Shown here piece by piece: positions 6,941 to 8,437 of a stretch of DNA of 8,437 bases. The DNA is taken from positions 1 through 8,437 of the forward strand of contig JAITLE010000128.1 in NCBI GenBank assembly GCA_031278075.1, given 5' to 3'. The position numbers and the translations under genes were made by a program. Origin of the DNA: Bifidobacteriaceae bacterium. GTDB taxonomy: Bacteria; Actinomycetota; Actinomycetes; Actinomycetales; WQXJ01. Each line of letters starts with the position of its first letter. The stretch's first letter is position 1. Under the pieces are notes generated by a model that was not told where the DNA came from, searched no databases, and saw only the letters and a program-made list of their open reading frames with translations.

Positions 6941-6963
6941 GGCTTCTCAGACTGTGAGAAACC
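6941..6963. promoter_or_regulatory. Palindromic putative operator in the divergent control region
   Basis: TTCTCA (6944-6949) and TGAGAA (6955-6960) are perfect inverted repeats around a 5-bp spacer (GACTG), centre 6952. Allowing one mismatch (6943/6961) the arms extend to GG/CC at 6941-6942 and 6962-6963. The site is AT-richer than its surroundings and sits about 39 bp before the predicted start of the exporter gene, over the -35 position. No gene is transcribed into it from either side, so a terminator is unlikely. It looks like a binding site for a dimeric regulator; which one is unknown. Confidence 0.55.
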
Positions 6964-6978
6964 CGAGCGCGGGCGCGT

Positions 6979-6984
6979 TAGGAT
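6979..6984 (+). promoter_or_regulatory. Putative -10 element of the TauE/SafE gene (leaderless layout)
   Basis: TAGGAT fits TANNNT and ends 6 nt before the GTG at 6991, so the transcript would begin at the start codon. No Shine-Dalgarno site precedes the GTG. The palindrome at 6941-6963 covers the place of the -35 element. Confidence 0.55.
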
Positions 6985-6990
6985 CAGCGG

Positions 6991-7782
6991 GTGCCCAGCC
7001 CCGAGCCAGCCCCGGCGCTCAGCCGTTGTGCCGTGGCGGGCGCCTTGGGCGGGCTGCTCAGCGGCATGTTCGGCGTGGGCGGCGGCGTGGTGATGGTCCC
7101 GCTGCTGATCTGGGTGGCGCGTTTGGACCAACGCCGGGCTTCGGCCACGTCGCTGGCCGCGATCATCCCCACCGCGGCGATCGGCGCGTCGACCTATGGC
7201 GTCCGCGGTCATTTGGCCGTCGGGACCGCGGCGATCGTCGCCGCCGGCGCCATGGCGGGCGCGTGGGCGGGCGCCCGGGTCCTGCGGAAGATCAAGCTCA
7301 GCGTCCTCAGCTGGGCGTTCGTCGCGCTTCTCGCGGCGACCGCCGGTTTCATGGCCTTTCACACCCCCGAGCGGTCCGCCGCCCCGCCCCTTGACCTCGG
7401 CCGGGGCCTCGGACTCGCGGCGCTGGGGCTCGCGATGGGGCTCGCGGCCGGACTGTTCGGCATCGGCGGCGGCGTGATCGCCGTGCCGGCCTTGATGGGG
7501 CTGTTCGGGGCTGGCGATCTGGTGGCCCGCGGCACGTCGCTGCTGGTCATGGCGCCTTCGGCGATCACGGGCACGGTCACCAACTGGCGTGGCGGCCTGG
7601 TCGACCCGCGGGCCGGCCTGGTCACTGGCGCCGCCGCCGCGGCGGCCTCCCTCGGTGGCGCCGCGCTCGCGTTCCTGGTCTCGCCCAAGACGGGCAACAC
7701 GCTGTTCGCGGTGCTGCTGGCCGTGAGCGCCGCCCAGCTCGCGGTCCGGGCGGCCCGTGTGGCGCGGGATGCTGGACAATAG
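6991..7782 (+). CDS. TauE/SafE family membrane transporter (sulfite/anion exporter type)
   Basis: A 263-residue membrane protein of the TauE/SafE (formerly DUF81) family; characterised members export sulfite, sulfoacetate or related anions, but substrates of most are unknown. The protein shows the internal duplication of the family: GGLLSGMFGVGGGVVMVP at residues 20-37 and GLAAGLFGIGGGVIAVP at 150-166, each followed by a second helix motif (ATSLAAIIPTAAIG and GTSLLVMAPSAITG). About eight hydrophobic segments can be drawn. Length is normal. The GTG start at 6991 is preferred because a -10-like TAGGAT ends 6 nt upstream and the first helix begins at about residue 12. It is divergent from the M20-permease operon across a 143-nt control region, and its stop is 5 nt before tyrS. 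No sulfur-metabolism gene is nearby, so the substrate is open. Confidence 0.92.
   Translation: MPSPEPAPALSRCAVAGALGGLLSGMFGVGGGVVMVPLLIWVARLDQRRASATSLAAIIPTAAIGASTYGVRGHLAVGTAAIVAAGAMAGAWAGARVLRKIKLSVLSWAFVALLAATAGFMAFHTPERSAAPPLDLGRGLGLAALGLAMGLAAGLFGIGGGVIAVPALMGLFGAGDLVARGTSLLVMAPSAITGTVTNWRGGLVDPRAGLVTGAAAAAASLGGAALAFLVSPKTGNTLFAVLLAVSAAQLAVRAARVARDAGQ
7775..7780 (+). promoter_or_regulatory. Putative -10 element of tyrS inside the end of the exporter gene
   Basis: GACAAT ends 7 nt before the GTG start of tyrS at 7788 and shares its last T with the TAG stop of the upstream gene. It matches the -10 consensus less well than the two other leaderless sites because the first base is G. There is no Shine-Dalgarno site before tyrS. 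Readthrough from the upstream gene is an alternative way to transcribe tyrS. Confidence 0.4.
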
Positions 7783-7787
7783 AGCGC

Positions 7788-8437
7788 GTGCCTGAACCGA
7801 TCATCAACTCCTTGGAGGCGCGCGGCCTGATCGCGCAATCAACCGACCGCGCGGCCCTCGCGCAGCATTTCGCCGCGGGGCCGGTCACTTATTACTGCGG
7901 TTTCGACCCGACCGCTCCCTCGTTGCACATCGGGAATCTGGTGCAAATCATCACGCTGCGGCGCTTGCAAATGGCGGGGAACCACCCGTTGGCGCTGGTC
8001 GGCGGCGCCACGGGGTTGATCGGCGACCCGAAGATGACGGGCGAGCGCACCCTGAACGACCCGGAGACAGTCGCCGCCTGGGTGGAGCGTATCCGCTCCC
8101 AGATCGCCCCGCTCCTCGATTTCGAGGGCGCGTACGCGGCCCGCATGGTCAACAACCTCGATTGGACCAGCCAACTCAGCGCGATCGATTTCCTCCGCGT
8201 GGTCGGCAAGCACTTCCGGCTGTCCACCATGCTCGCCAAGGAGACCGTGGCCCGCCGCCTGGCCTCTGAGCAGGGCATCTCTTTCACCGAGTTCTCTTAC
8301 CAGGTCCTCCAGGGCATGGATTTCCTTGAGCTGAGCCGGCGCCACGGCTGCACCTTGCAGACCGGTGGCAACGACCAGTGGGGCAATCTGTTGGCCGGGG
8401 TCGAACTGATCCACAAGGCGGACGCGAACAAAGCGCA
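7788..8437 (+). CDS. tyrS: Tyrosyl-tRNA synthetase, 3'-truncated by window edge
   Basis: TyrRS activates tyrosine with ATP and loads it on tRNA-Tyr. The frame is open from the GTG at 7788 to the last base, giving 216 codons of an expected 400-430, so only the catalytic Rossmann domain is present; the KMSKS loop and the tRNA-binding C-terminus lie beyond the edge. Seen here: TYYCGFDPTAPSLHIGNL with the class I signature as HIGN at residues 47-50, GGATGLIGDPKMTGER, ISFTEFSYQVLQGMDFLEL with tyrosine-pocket residues Tyr171, Gln175 and Asp178 at the spacing known from the Bacillus enzyme (169/173/176), and QTGGNDQWGNLLAG. This is the bacterial TyrS type. It begins 5 nt after the exporter stop with no Shine-Dalgarno site, suggesting a leaderless start. 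No T-box or other leader fits in the space. Confidence 0.96.
   Translation, partial: MPEPIINSLEARGLIAQSTDRAALAQHFAAGPVTYYCGFDPTAPSLHIGNLVQIITLRRLQMAGNHPLALVGGATGLIGDPKMTGERTLNDPETVAAWVERIRSQIAPLLDFEGAYAARMVNNLDWTSQLSAIDFLRVVGKHFRLSTMLAKETVARRLASEQGISFTEFSYQVLQGMDFLELSRRHGCTLQTGGNDQWGNLLAGVELIHKADANKA

Noticed and set aside
6390..7394. A 334-residue plus-strand frame spanning the M20 gene, the control region and the exporter gene
   Set aside because: It is antisense to the M20 gene and out of frame with the exporter; composition is unlike a protein and it would ignore both intergenic signals.
7741..7787. T-box or tyrosine-responsive leader upstream of tyrS
   Set aside because: Only 5 nt separate the exporter stop from the tyrS start, and no specifier or antiterminator sequence can be seen.

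Overview
The window looks like chromosomal housekeeping DNA from a GC-rich actinobacterium. Evidence: codon third positions are almost all G or C; GTG starts are frequent; Rho carries an Arg/Asp-rich N-terminal insertion typical of actinobacteria; rho-rpmE-prfA is the order known from actinobacterial chromosomes; and three genes begin within 6-7 bases of a -10-like hexamer, the usual layout of leaderless actinobacterial transcripts. Genus or family cannot be told from this sequence.

Layout: (1) 1-2720, plus strand: 3' part of rho (its 5' end lies outside the window), rpmE (ribosomal protein L31) and prfA (peptide release factor 1), a transcription-termination and translation block. (2) 2749-4164, plus: argH, the last enzyme of arginine synthesis, directly after prfA. 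The release-factor methyltransferase gene prmC, which commonly follows prfA, is not in the window. (3) 4172-6847, minus, convergent with argH: an M20 metallopeptidase and, 21 nt downstream, an 11-helix permease of the aromatic amino acid (Tyr/Trp) HAAAP type; these two form a probable operon. (4) 6848-6990: a divergent control region with a palindrome (TTCTCA-N5-TGAGAA). (5) 6991-7782, plus: a TauE/SafE-type membrane exporter. (6) 7788 to the window end, plus: the N-terminal half of tyrS (tyrosyl-tRNA synthetase), cut by the window edge.

Reading of the whole: argH and tyrS are often close together in actinobacteria. Here a three-gene segment (peptidase, aromatic amino acid permease, exporter) lies between them. 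The peptidase and permease could together supply amino acids, possibly tyrosine, next to the tyrosine-charging enzyme, but this is inference from position. I found no mobile element, CRISPR array, phage gene, toxin-antitoxin pair or new defence system. The most interesting points are two substitutions in Rho at positions known from bicyclomycin resistance, the palindrome over the exporter promoter, the leaderless starts, and the unusual gene order.
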